From Owenia fusiformis (taxonomy: Eukaryota > Annelida > Polychaeta > Sabellida > Oweniidae): a DNA stretch of 64,000 nt. The position numbers were made by a program, and so were the translations under genes. Shown here piece after piece: positions 1 to 7,992 of the stretch. Below the pieces are notes generated by a model. The model saw only the letters and a list, made by a program, of their open reading frames with translations, had not been told where the DNA came from and made no database searches. Location: the NCBI GenBank assembly GCA_903813345.2, contig CAIIXF020000001.1, positions 17,629,915 to 17,693,914 on the forward strand. The letters are read 5' to 3'. The number at the start of each line of letters is the position of its first letter. Within the stretch, counting starts at the first letter, position 1.

Positions 1-80
1 GATGTAAGACACAGTTAGAGACCAAAAGTAAGCCGCGGATCGACTTAATTCAGTTTCAAAGGTCACTATTGATCAGCTGT

Positions 81-136
81 TCACTTCTCCGTTTGAGAGC
101 CATAAGTTTCAAAATCTAACATGGCTCTCGAAGTGA
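81..136. repeat. Imperfect hairpin
   Basis: GAGAGCCAT at 95-103 pairs perfectly with ATGGCTCTC at 121-129, and outside this TCACTTC at 81-87 pairs with GAAGTGA at 130-136, leaving a one-sided 7-base bulge (88-94) and a 17-base loop. The 16 paired bases make chance less likely, but no function is evident. The stem is too short and too bulged for a typical microRNA precursor. The rest of 1-214 shows nothing recognisable. Confidence 0.45.
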
Positions 137-214
137 GTAAGGCAACCCTAAATGCAGCATAGGATAACAATGATACTTTATATAATTTGTGATTATTTTG
201 AGATACTTACACCC

Positions 215-219
215 TTATA
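215..219. repeat. Left target-site duplication (TTATA) of the foldback element
   Basis: TTATA lies directly outside the left CACTGGTGATCC terminus, and the same five bases lie directly outside the right terminus at 756-760. This is the expected footprint of a transposase making a 5-bp staggered cut. In AT-rich DNA a 5-bp match could be chance, so it supports rather than proves the boundaries. Confidence 0.6.
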
Positions 220-245
220 CACTGGTGATCCACTCGATTACGCTG

Positions 246-272
246 GTTACCAAAACGGTTCGTTTTGGTAAC
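246..272. repeat. Sub-terminal palindrome, left arm
   Basis: GTTACCAAAACG, a three-base spacer GTT and CGTTTTGGTAAC form a perfect 12-bp hairpin inside the left arm of the foldback element, 26 bases from its end. Sub-terminal palindromes of this kind often bind transposase; that role is inferred here. Confidence 0.6.
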
Positions 273-702
273 AAAATGTCGGAACATCCGGAAGGTACGA
301 TTTTCTCGTTTCTTTATTTACAACGTTGTAGGCAGAATTCCCACGACATTTTTTAACACAAACGTGTATCAGTATCATATGTTTAAGAAAGTGTACATAT
401 TTGCGAACAAAAAGTTCAGAAGACAACAGAATCGTCGATTTACTTCCTCACTTAAGTTACATAAACGGTTTGGGTTAAAAGTGCAGATCTTAACTGTTTT
501 TCGAAAAACCGTTTATGTAACTTAAGTGAGGAAGTAAATCGACGATTCTGTTGTCCTCTGGGCTATTTTTTCGCAAACATGTACATTTTCTAAAACATAT
601 GATACTGATGCACGTTGTGAGAAAAAACGTCGTGGGGGTTCTGCCTACAACGCGTGAAATAAGGAAAAAAGAAAAATCGTGCCTTCGACGTTCAGACATT
701 TT

Positions 703-729
703 GTTACCAAAACGGTTCGTTTTGGTAAC
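703..729. repeat. Sub-terminal palindrome, right arm
   Basis: This repeats the 246-272 hairpin with identical arms and spacer, in the mirrored position of the right arm. It is conserved without change although the neighbouring arm sequence has diverged, which hints at selection or recent origin. Confidence 0.6.
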
Positions 730-755
730 CAGCGTAATCGAGTGGATCACCAGTG

Positions 756-760
756 TTATA
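756..760. repeat. Right target-site duplication (TTATA)
   Basis: This is the second copy of TTATA, immediately outside the right terminus of the foldback element. It matches 215-219. Confidence 0.6.
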
Positions 761-1399
761 GTATTAACCATTTTCAAATCCCTGATTATGAATATGTATT
801 TATACTGTAACTGTAAAAATATAGTGAAATAAAGGGGAAAAATTAAATATTAAAAAAAAACACTGGCAACTAGCAGCATAACATTAATGTATTTATTTTT
901 ATAAAACATCCTTATGTCAAAATTATTGATAATTGTTAGATTCTTGCCTTCACTTTTCAGCAGACAAAACGCTCTTTCAATTTTTAACGCCCCCCTCCCA
1001 GTGGCTCGCTACGCCCGTCATTTATTAACAAGATTACAGTAGCACTTTAGGCTAAATATATGATAGAGGAATAGGAATACATCTGCATGGCCTCCTGCAA
1101 TCTAGAAATAAAGACAAGGAGCTAGCCTATTAGGTGGTATGTATCTGCAGATGACTTCCAAGCGTGTCAAGTAGCTGATATCTGCAATTAGATCATCTAA
1201 TAAATAGGCTCAATCAGTTCCCTCTGAGATGATTGATCTTTCCCATTTCCTCGCAGATAATTACATTATACAGGTATACCTTTAGGCTGATTATGCTATA
1301 GCAATCGCAAATAATCTGGGATTATACTACAGGTATACAGGTTGTCTGTTACAATAATATGTAGAATCGATTTTGATTCGAGGCACATCGGAATTAGTG
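761..1399. other. Non-coding AT-rich stretch with a possible degraded repeat
   Basis: No gene is visible. A GC-rich patch at 986-1020 (CCCCCCTCCCAGTGGCTCGC followed by TACGCCCGTCA) stands out from its AT-rich surroundings and resembles the terminal or 3' sequence of old transposons in invertebrate genomes, but no element boundaries are visible. A 10-bp palindrome AGGTATACCT sits at 1272-1281 and part of it recurs near 1331-1340. Confidence 0.4.
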
Positions 1400-1421
1400 A
1401 TGGCGGCAGCGGCTATGACAG
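1400..1421 (+). CDS. Candidate alternative first coding exon (7 codons plus one base)
   Basis: The ATG has a strong initiation context (G at -3, G at +4) and opens MAAAAMT in a CpG- and GC-rich patch unlike its surroundings. The exon would end at ACAG|GTAAAG, a good splice donor. It leaves one base of a codon, and the acceptor at 5610-5612 starts an exon needing two bases, so the join is in frame: it would read MAAAAMT-G-AQVTEEQ and continue into the 107-aa protein, giving 129 residues over a 4,191-bp intron. Alternatively the frame stays open to 1500, where CCA|GTAGGT is a second possible donor (phase 2). The phase match has a one-in-three chance of being random. No TATA box is visible upstream. 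Confidence 0.3.
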
Positions 1422-1500
1422 GTAAAGTTGAACAATTTATAAATGAACATCAGAAAATATTATTGAGAGCTGAGAGTACAACCCCGATGGCTGTCGACCA

Positions 1501-3273
1501 GTAGGTGTTGATTTTTCATTTATTAAGATATTCTATAGAGAAACGAACGAGACACAGGTCAGAAGTTCCCAGTCTAAACAAAAGAGTACCTAAGCATACT
1601 TTAGCGGAACACCTCTAGAGGTGGAACAAATCTGTTGATGCTCAGAGTTCCATGGCCGACTGACTTAATGTTGAATGACCGTCCATGAGCGGGATACCTC
1701 TTAAGTGGAACATTTTTAGAGGTACCAGAGGTGTTCCACTTAGACAGGTTTACTGTTATTAAAGTGTTACTTTGATACTCATTCTTTTGAATGTTGGAAT
1801 CGTTTCAGAATGGAAAAATGTTTCCAAATATGTACCAGTATAACTAAAAACAATATAATGGATCAAAGGAATTTTAGCTAATTCTCACCGTGGCATCGTA
1901 TAAAATATATACCTTGTAGAGTCAGTAGTTAGTTAGTAAAATATTTATTTAAGTCTCACACTGTTTGCATTTTAGAAGAGGCAATAGAAACATCCGTTTT
2001 GGGCGATTAATTGTTATTAATTAATTTAATTACCGAATCCTTGCATATATCGTAAAAATCGAAAATCGATCTCTCTCTGTGAGCGCTTATCCGTATATAT
2101 CTGATTATTGAAATAAATAGTATTAATGATTAAAAAATACATTAATTAGAACACTTTGTTGTTATTACACAAAGGCAAGAAATCAAAACAAACTTGGCTA
2201 TAGCAGAGATAATTTATTTATACATGTATAATCAGCAGTAAAACATATTTTTTAGGATATAAGCAGTAGCAATGTCCTGTGTTTCCATGGAAATAATGTA
2301 TAAAGAATCAATATTTTGCGGATATCATTTGTTATTGCTGAGTTCTCGAGTGTCTGATGATATACTCATCATCAATGGCGGTGTAGGAAATTATTAGAAT
2401 AAAAGTACTATAAAAATGCCATGTCTCGATATTCGCAGACAAAATGGATTAAAAAAATTTCCAGATTACAGTAATTTGAAGAGGAAGGATGTAATATTCA
2501 AATACAAACAATTAATTTACATTAACACTTAGCAAAGAAGAACCAGACGCACCGAAAAGATGTTAATTTAGCTGATCCTCGATTTAACCCGTTCAAAAAT
2601 ATTTTTGATATTGTTGTTCAAATGTCTTGTGAAAATAATTTATATAATGAAATCAACAAAATCGAGGCATTAACGATATTTCACTTTTTTGTAAATATGG
2701 CTAATCAAGTATTATAACACTAATAGATTGTAGACCTGAGAAGAAATTCCCATAGGCGACCATTATAACGTTTTACCATATATCTAATTAGCGACCAGTA
2801 TTATCTACAGTAGCTTCCTGTTACAATATTACCATGGGTTGTCCACCGAAATCTTGAGCTAAATAAACTTGAAGACAACCACCCCTTCAATCTTCCTGAT
2901 ATAGAAAACAAATGAAAATAGTCTGCTATGAGTAGTCTCGTCAAATCTCTCCTCTGTCAATAAAAATATATATCATTCAGTCATCCGAATCATGTTTTCA
3001 GATAGATAAGCACCTGTCCTATAAAACTGATACTAATTTAATTCACCAAACGTAAATTAGAAAGAGAAAAGTCTTTTGTTTGCGCAAAAACCGCATCACT
3101 ACTCCGGACTATATTAATGGCATTATCTATCTCTAAAGTATTTTTTACAATATTTTTTCTCCAAATTACTTTCACTGGCAATACACCGCAAAATTCTGTT
3201 CATTTTCATTTATTTATTGTACAGTCGAAATGTTGAGACATGCGCAGACCTCTATTTAGTGATATTTTCATTT
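1501..3273. other. Non-coding AT-rich stretch
   Basis: No gene is visible apart from the inverted-repeat cluster listed separately. The region is rich in AT tracts, for example around 2008-2035, and has stops in all frames. It would be intron if the exon at 1400 is real, otherwise intergenic. Confidence 0.5.
1601..1744. repeat. Small inverted-repeat cluster, possible MITE remnant
   Basis: GGAACACCTCT at 1605-1615 is the inverse of AGAGGTGTTCC at 1728-1738. TAAGTGGAACA at 1702-1712 forms a perfect 11-bp hairpin with TGTTCCACTTA at 1732-1742. Variants of the GTGGAAC / AGAGGT words recur three or four times within 144 bp. This nested arrangement suggests the remains of a short transposable element, but no target duplication was found and its family is unknown. 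Confidence 0.4.
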
Positions 3274-3291
3274 CAAATATGGCGGCCAATC
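3274..3291 (+). promoter_or_regulatory. YY1-like site overlapping a CCAAT box
   Basis: CAAATATGGCGGCCAATC combines a near match to the YY1 consensus (CAAnATGGCGGC) with CCAAT at 3286-3290. Such composites are typical of animal promoters, and YY1 sites often overlap start codons. The ATG at 3279 opens only 24 codons (MAANPMSDDPYKQ...) and has no good splice donor in frame, so no exon is called. Confidence 0.3.
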
Positions 3292-3742
3292 CGATGTCTG
3301 ACGACCCTTACAAACAATCTAGGCAGTTTGCATTTTTACCTCCTGTGAAATAACAAGTGGAATTTAGTCGTTGTTTTGTGTTTTATTATCATTCTGCATC
3401 GTAATTCTATGTGATGTGGTGTTGAAATGTCAGCAGAAATACATATCCATACGATAATCGAGTGAATCAGATAACAGATTTTTCGAAAACCCGTCTCGTG
3501 CTAAGAGTGTAAAAACTTGTATTAACATGCTCAAAAGTGCCAATGAGCACATCAATGTCAAGCTAAATCAGGTACCTGATCTACTCAAAACAGCTTGTCA
3601 TTCACGTATACACGCTTAGCAAACACGGCGAAATGATCTGAATCTTGGAATTTCGTTTGAGAGCTAGTAATGTTTGCTCCGGTCTTCGTCATAAGTGTCA
3701 TCAGACTTCACGCATGCTCGGGAGAAAAACCATCAACCAATA

Positions 3743-3762
3743 CAAGGAGGATTGGCTCCCAG
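3743..3762. repeat. Left arm of a 20-bp perfect inverted repeat
   Basis: CAAGGAGGATTGGCTCCCAG is matched perfectly by its reverse complement at 4028-4047, 265 bp away. A perfect 20-bp match is far beyond chance in this window. The pair delimits a 305-bp segment that could be a MITE, but flanking bases show no clear target duplication and the repeat does not extend in either direction. Confidence 0.6.
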
Positions 3763-3826
3763 AGTGCACCACCGATATTCTGTCCCATATATGGGTATGT
3801 CGTAATACAAAATTCGAATTCAAACA

Positions 3827-3838
3827 GCCGCCATTTTG
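3827..3838 (-). promoter_or_regulatory. YY1-like site (reverse orientation)
   Basis: The plus strand reads GCCGCCATTTTG, so the minus strand reads CAAAATGGCGGC, a full match to the CAAnATGGCGGC core. It lies inside the 3743-4047 inverted-repeat segment, so it may belong to that element rather than to a gene. No gene starts nearby. Confidence 0.3.
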
Positions 3839-4027
3839 TTCACTTCAACATTTAAATCGTGAATTTTGGTCTTATTTCCGAACGAAAAATTCCAAAACTC
3901 ACATGAAATGATCGAGATATTGGTTCGAATCTTTTGAACTGTTTATTTTGAATTTATAGTCGGTTTTAATTTCAGAAAATAACGACATTTCGACGTTTTC
4001 ATTGTTGGAAAATATCGAGTTTCGATC

Positions 4028-4047
4028 CTGGGAGCCAATCCTCCTTG
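4028..4047. repeat. Right arm of the 20-bp perfect inverted repeat
   Basis: This is the reverse complement of 3743-3762 without mismatch. The interior between the arms contains no convincing coding frame. Confidence 0.6.
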
Positions 4048-5164
4048 AACCAAGGGCGTTACAATACCCGGGAATTTATCGGTTCGTGCAGTACTTGTTT
4101 GTGATAGCGCCCTCTGTATGTCACCGTGCTTATAGCCTACAGTAATACGGGGTAGGATATCGGGAATTCGGTCAGTTTCTATCCGTCGATTTCGCTATGA
4201 ATTGAAGCAAGTGTGACCACTTTATAATCCACTTAAACAATTTGATAATTGATTAAATCTTTAAACAAAATCGATAAACACGTTATACACTTCCTATCTC
4301 CTTAGAAATTAGCATGTATTTATGGATTGTGTTTTCGAACAAGGCTCGACCCATACCAATAAGGAAATCCTTATGCTAATTAGTATGACGTCATATTTTC
4401 CTGGGGAATCCTAGATTTCAAAGCCTCAGTCTGTTATTGTGTCAAATGTAAACGCTCTTTTGCAGACAGAAAATTGACAGATTAGCTTTTAACTTTCAGC
4501 TTTGATGTTTAAATATTCTGTATTTCTACCGGACTTCTTGCTGAATATCATATAATGTTATAACTTGATTTGGACAATTGCCTGATTGATCATTCTGAAA
4601 TTTTGATTGTGATTCATGATTGATTGGCAAGAAAAATAATTCCTATTGTTTTCCAGCGAAGTCAAAATGTTACAGCATGAGTTATAATGTCGAGTTTGCA
4701 TCATGTTAAATTCTGCTAGTGATTAGAAGTCCATGCACAAGCATACACATAAGAGACAAACACACCCAGGCTCCAGGCCGTGGATGGAAATATAAAACTA
4801 TTTAAGGCACAAACTGGTATTAATAGACCGATATGTAGTGTCTGCCATGTATTGAAGGTAAACCAATCTGCATTATTAATGTTTCTTCTATCAATACATG
4901 GATTGTGCAATAGAAAAGCAATGGCACAATCAAAAATGTGCATATCAATCGTGAATATCTCTCGGTTCAAAGCTTATTTCCAACAGAATCGTGTCAAAAT
5001 ATGTGTCTGAGTAACAGTTATACATTATAAGATCGCAAACTCTTACCAATTATCAGCCGAATGGCTCATTTTCAACGAAATGTCCTTAAGACAACAGCCC
5101 TGGGTCGCGCCTGAGACCAAAAACTACTTCAAATAGCCCTCCCCTAATTATATTGGATAACCAC
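4048..5164. other. Non-coding stretch upstream of the gene
   Basis: Apart from the CRE-like site listed separately, no feature is recognised. Reading frames of about 75-85 codons occur on both strands at 4716-5010 but overlap one another antisense and show no domain, signal or codon pattern that would support a gene. Confidence 0.45.
4386..4393. promoter_or_regulatory. Perfect CRE palindrome
   Basis: TGACGTCA is the full CREB/ATF response element. It sits 14 bases downstream of the start of an octamer-like ATGCTAAT at 4373-4380. It is about 960 bp upstream of the proposed transcription start at 5347, so it could act as a distal element, but a single 8-mer also occurs by chance. Confidence 0.25.
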
Positions 5165-5173
5165 ATTTATGCG

Positions 5174-5350
5174 TGCGCGCGCAGCTCATCCACTGAACGA
5201 AACGCCACTTCCCGCTGAAATCACCGGGTATTGATCTTTCCCTTGCTTGAACCAATAACGATTTATAGATCAATTTTGCGCATGCGCCTTACAACGGTAA
5301 AGAAATTCCTATTTATAAACGAACCAATTTGAGATAACCCGATATCAGTC
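5174..5350 (+). promoter_or_regulatory. Probable RNA polymerase II promoter
   Basis: Several core elements occur in the right order. They are a GC-alternating patch at 5174-5184 (TGCGCGCGCAG), TTCCCGC near 5209 (E2F-like), CCAAT at 5252-5256, an NRF1-type site at 5277-5288 (TGCGCATGCGCC, core GCGCATGCGC intact), TATAAA at 5314-5319, and an initiator TCAGTC at 5345-5350 whose A is 33 bases downstream of the first T of TATAAA. That spacing is canonical. A strong splice donor follows at 5475. The order and spacing make chance unlikely, though the start site is inferred from motifs only. Confidence 0.6.
5277..5288. promoter_or_regulatory. NRF1-type binding site
   Basis: TGCGCATGCGCC contains the self-complementary GCGCATGCGC core bound by NRF1 and its invertebrate orthologues. 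It lies about 60-70 bp upstream of the proposed start site, the usual range for this factor. CpG-rich words are rare elsewhere in this AT-rich flank. Confidence 0.5.
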
Positions 5351-5474
5351 GGAGAAATCTGACGATCTACGAAACTCACTTCAAAAAATCAAATGCGGAC
5401 TGACGGCGTATTCTACTATGTTTGGATCTAAGATTTTCAGTATAGATAAAGTCTTTTATGATCTTTCGAACGAG
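5347..5474 (+). other. Probable 5' untranslated exon 1
   Basis: The exon runs from the initiator A to the donor CGAG|GTAAGT, a near-perfect match to the consensus. In the frame that joins the downstream protein there is a stop (TGA, 5459-5461) and no ATG after it, so this exon would be wholly 5' leader. It carries two upstream start codons: ATG at 5393 opens a 12-residue frame closed at 5429-5431, and ATG at 5458 opens a frame that crosses the splice junction. Both could lower translation of the main protein. Confidence 0.5.
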
Positions 5475-5612
5475 GTAAGTCTCTAGTTCGAAAGACAATC
5501 GTATCAACTTGAACAAAAGTTGAGTTTTGACGAAAAATGTTAACATGCGCAGAAGTCCCATTTTCGTTGTACCATATTGACTGTGTAGAGATATCAACAT
5601 TATGTTTTTCAG
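5475..5612 (+). other. Short spliceosomal intron (138 bp)
   Basis: It starts GTAAGT and ends with the pyrimidine tract TTTTTCAG at 5605-5612. The two signals are strong and close together, which is the main reason to join the exons here rather than treat the frame open from 5537 as one exon. Confidence 0.55.
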
Positions 5613-5656
5613 GTGCCCAAGTCACAGAGGAGCAAACAAGAAATCAAAACAAGGAT

Positions 5657-5980
5657 ATGGACTCTGAGTACCACCCGCCGCCTGCAAAGAAAGAATCGCT
5701 GGAAATGGAGGATGGTGACGACGAATGCGAGTTCATGGTGGCAGCGGATCTCACCCTATATACAAACCCCATCAACAGTATTTTGGGTGCGGGAAAGAGT
5801 AGCACGAAGAAAAAGAACGATCATAAGAACGAAGAGAAAGATATGATTGCAGCGGATCTAACAAAGTACGACAGTCCCCTTGCTGCCATGGATAAGAGTC
5901 ATACAGATAGACAGAGACAGAATTACGATCCTCATGGAGGGGGGCACCAGCAAGGAGAAAAACATGACAGTAAAAATTAA
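5657..5980 (+). CDS. Small hydrophilic protein with duplicated AADLT motif, function unknown
   Basis: The frame encodes 107 residues and is not recognised. The start was chosen because this ATG is the first in the spliced frame and has a strong context (G at -3, G at +4); an ATG at 5537 is in frame but lies inside the proposed intron. The N-terminus is proline-rich (PPP, 7-9), then acidic (EMEDGDDECE, 16-25). Two copies of M[VI]AADLTxYxxP follow at residues 27-38 and 63-74, exactly 36 residues apart and separated by a lysine-rich linker (51-61); the shared 11-mer GCAGCGGATCT at 5741-5751 and 5849-5859 shows a duplication at DNA level. The C-terminus is Gly/His/Gln-rich. No signal peptide, membrane segment or catalytic motif is visible. 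The protein is probably largely disordered, with two short binding motifs. If the exon at 1400 is used, 22 residues would be added in front. Confidence 0.6.
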   Translation: MDSEYHPPPAKKESLEMEDGDDECEFMVAADLTLYTNPINSILGAGKSSTKKKNDHKNEEKDMIAADLTKYDSPLAAMDKSHTDRQRQNYDPHGGGHQQGEKHDSKN

Positions 5981-6499
5981 ACCAATGGACTTCTTATGTG
6001 GTCCTTCATATAAGCTAAACCATTGATCGATTTAATAGCATCTACAATAGCTAGATATTTATAAAACTGACTATTTGAGCACTAGTTATTCCGTTGCATG
6101 CTATTGCTTCACATTTTTGTCCACCTTTCACAGTAACCACGGTAATGAACATGTTAAGGATATAAACTCATCTGTTTCATGATAAATATGCCACTATCCA
6201 TTAGCTAATTAACTTATGTGGTACAATCAATTAGTAAAGTCATAATAGTGTAGAGGCAAGCGGTTTCTGAGAGAATCATATCGTTGCGGTGACACAGGCA
6301 TCTGTAGCAGAGATATTTTGGGCCGTTCTCATCTGACCTTATAGCCTATTAGCAATGAACGTTTTTCCATTTCACTGGTACTCACCTAGTTACGCTGGCG
6401 AAAACTTTACACGTATCTTTCAATTGTAACAATTGGATTTTCCTCAGATATATTTGGACTGCAAGGAGGAAACAATATAAAATGTTCACAGATGATCAA

Positions 6500-6505
6500 A
6501 TTAAA
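6500..6505 (+). terminator. Alternative polyadenylation signal ATTAAA
   Basis: ATTAAA, the commonest variant of the polyadenylation hexamer, lies 520 bases after the stop codon and could give a slightly shorter transcript than AATAAA at 6601. Confidence 0.25.
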
Positions 6506-6600
6506 CTAAAGGCTAACTATATTCTTTTGAATGCGTACTCTACGAATATATACTGCACTCAATTTCCACCCCTGATGTATTTCTTGTAAGTAATTTGAGA

Positions 6601-6606
6601 AATAAA
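6601..6606 (+). terminator. Polyadenylation signal AATAAA
   Basis: This is the first canonical hexamer downstream of the stop at 5978-5980. T-rich sequence (CTATTTTTGTC near 6629-6639) follows at a suitable distance for the downstream element. It is the likeliest 3' end of the gene. Confidence 0.4.
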
Positions 6607-6620
6607 ATTTAGAAATTATC

Positions 6621-7384
6621 ATTAAAACCTATTTTTGTCAACTTTGTGACAAATAAGCATGAATGGTCCAATTTATCAAAAAAAAACATTTTAAACTGAC
6701 AAAGATAACGTAGAAGCAGTGAGTCGTTATTAAATGCATCTTCTGAACGGATTAGCTGTCAAATCAATACTATAATCACCCCGGGATAATCACTATCCTA
6801 AATACTTATTACTCAGAAATACATCACCACTAACAAACTTTTGACAGACTTATCATTGAAGGTATCTGTTTTCCAAATTAAGGATGCCTGATATGATACC
6901 TCAGCACACTCGCCACATAGGTCAATGCCCTGTGATGTCACGCAAAATAAATCAATGTTCATGGTTTGTTACCATGGTAAATAATTAATATTTCCTGTGT
7001 TTACTCAGTGTCCAATGAGGCAAGTGGAATCTTACCTGTATCGTACACAGCAGAGCAATTAGGACCTGCTCATCCTACTTCAAATGGCTTCATTTATTCC
7101 ACAGTCAATTTCTGTTTATCACTGTGAACATCTTTGGAAAATCTTTGTTTGCAACAATGGTTCTGATTGGCTGATGATTAAGGGCTATTTGAGAGCTTGT
7201 TTTGCATAGCCCAAACAATTGTAGGCCTATAAGACAAACCAATGGCATGGTGAGAAGGACATATCCTTGGACCAAAGATGGGACCAGCTCAGCTACATCC
7301 CTTTCCTATGATTAAATCCAAAAATAAAAAACTAAACACAATCGAGGCTTCTGATTTCAAAAAATAACTGTTAATGAAAATAAT
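6621..7384. other. Non-coding AT-rich stretch
   Basis: No gene seen. A minor 6-bp hairpin CATGGT / ACCATG lies at 6960-6976. The remainder is unremarkable. Confidence 0.5.
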
Positions 7385-7427
7385 ACAAACAAACAAACAA
7401 ACAAACAAACAAACAAACAAACAAACA
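7385..7427. repeat. (CAAA)n microsatellite
   Basis: There are about ten and a half uninterrupted copies of CAAA, with a C every four bases from 7386 to 7426. On the minus strand it is translated as repeated CLFV in two open frames, which are artefacts of the microsatellite. Such uninterrupted runs are expected to vary in length between individuals. Confidence 0.95.
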
Positions 7428-7728
7428 GAGCTACCTGTCCCCAAAAATTCCGTTCTTTGATTTGAAAATAATTCCAAATTATGAACAAATATTCATGAGG
7501 TTTCTTGTGCAGATCGTGTTCAATGGAGCAAACAGTATTGAACTTTAGTGCATCTGAGGGATCAAGAAAAATTAATATCGAATACCAGTAGCTTTGTCTA
7601 TATTGTAATAAACACGGATGCCTGATATTCATGATTATTGTTAGACCTCTCCCACGCCTAACCATCGACAACGTACAGCACTGTAAACCTGCATAGTATA
7701 AATGCGGCAGTTCGCTTGTCACTGGTAG
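7428..7728. other. Unique flank of the satellite array
   Basis: No gene is seen. The last bases, ACTGGTAG, share only TAG with the end of unit A, so the array starts abruptly with no decayed A copy at its edge. Confidence 0.5.
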
Positions 7729-7861
7729 GTAGAAAGCAACTTACTTTTTCACCCATTGGAATACATGTAAAATTGGCAAAGTTCAAATCATAATTTCTCA
7801 AATCCCAGCCCATCGAATCCTCACATCCATTCAGATCATGTAGTCCTATTCAAAAACTTCC

Positions 7862-7898
7862 CGTTCGGTTATATGGTGAAAAAAATATCCCACGAACG
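7862..7898. repeat. Hairpin in unit B
   Basis: CGTTCG and CGAACG are 25 bases apart, with additional weak A/T pairing inside. It recurs in every B copy. Function unknown. Confidence 0.4.
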
Positions 7899-7992
7899 AA
7901 AAAAGATTTTGCTACATTTATAAGCGAGCATTGATTTCTGGGCCTGTAAAAAGCACGTAGGACCTGATTACCCCATTGATTTACTGAGACCG

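Larger units (their letters stand above)
220..755. mobile_element. Non-autonomous foldback DNA transposon (palindromic MITE-like element)
   Basis: The element is 536 bp and almost wholly palindromic. The left arm (220-470) and the right arm (507-755) are inverted copies, perfect over long tracts and diverged by scattered substitutions and small indels, around a loop of about 36 bases (471-506). Both termini read CACTGGTGATCC inward and are flanked by TTATA. Each arm also has an internal short palindrome near its outer end (246-272 and 703-729, GTTACCAAAACG and its complement). There is no transposase, so it would have needed a related autonomous element for mobility. A 5-bp duplication with a CAC terminus is reminiscent of the Transib group, but CACTGGTG does not match the usual Transib end exactly, so the superfamily is open. 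The reading frames in both arms are mirror images of each other and are not treated as genes. Confidence 0.8.
5981..6620 (+). other. Probable 3' untranslated region
   Basis: No frame of note follows the stop codon, and sequence stays AT-rich up to the polyadenylation signal at 6601. The 3' end is an estimate, about 15-20 bases beyond AATAAA. Confidence 0.4.

Noticed and set aside
121-159. ATG in good context followed by CGAA|GTGAGT donor
   Set aside because: It would be a four-codon exon (MALE) and has no phase-compatible acceptor that I can support; the word is part of the 81-136 hairpin.
265-525. Open frame of 86 codons
   Set aside because: It lies in the left arm of the foldback element, and the frame at 490-777 on the minus strand is its diverged mirror copy. 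Both follow from the palindrome; no transposase or other domain is visible.
551-832. Open frame of 93 codons in the right arm
   Set aside because: It runs antisense through the inverted repeat and beyond its end into unrelated AT-rich DNA; there is no protein signature.
3279-3353. 24-codon frame starting MAANPMSDDPYKQ
   Set aside because: It has no usable donor in frame and closes quickly; the start is better explained as a YY1-type motif.
3645-3911. Open frame of 88 codons and a shorter overlapping one
   Set aside because: It does not begin at an ATG in good context, crosses the left arm of the 20-bp inverted repeat and shows no recognisable domain.
4716-5010. Overlapping open frames on both strands (84 and 76 codons)
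   Set aside because: They are antisense to each other, with no domain and composition typical of chance frames in AT-rich DNA.
5376-5625. Minus-strand open frames of 62 and 74 codons
   Set aside because: They are antisense to the promoter-proximal exon, intron and acceptor of the plus-strand gene, whose splice signals are stronger evidence.
5537-5656. Extended start for the 107-residue protein (147 codons in all)
   Set aside because: The added 40 codons run through a strong polypyrimidine-AG acceptor and lie mostly in the proposed intron; the ATG at 5657 has a better context. Not fully excluded for an unspliced transcript.
5613-5846. Second open frame of 77 codons over the same exon
   Set aside because: It has no ATG start and is a shifted frame of the main coding exon; the main frame carries the duplicated motif.
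7289-7722. Minus-strand open frames of 62 and 121 codons
   Set aside because: Both pass through the (CAAA)n microsatellite, read as repeated CLFV, which removes stop codons artificially.
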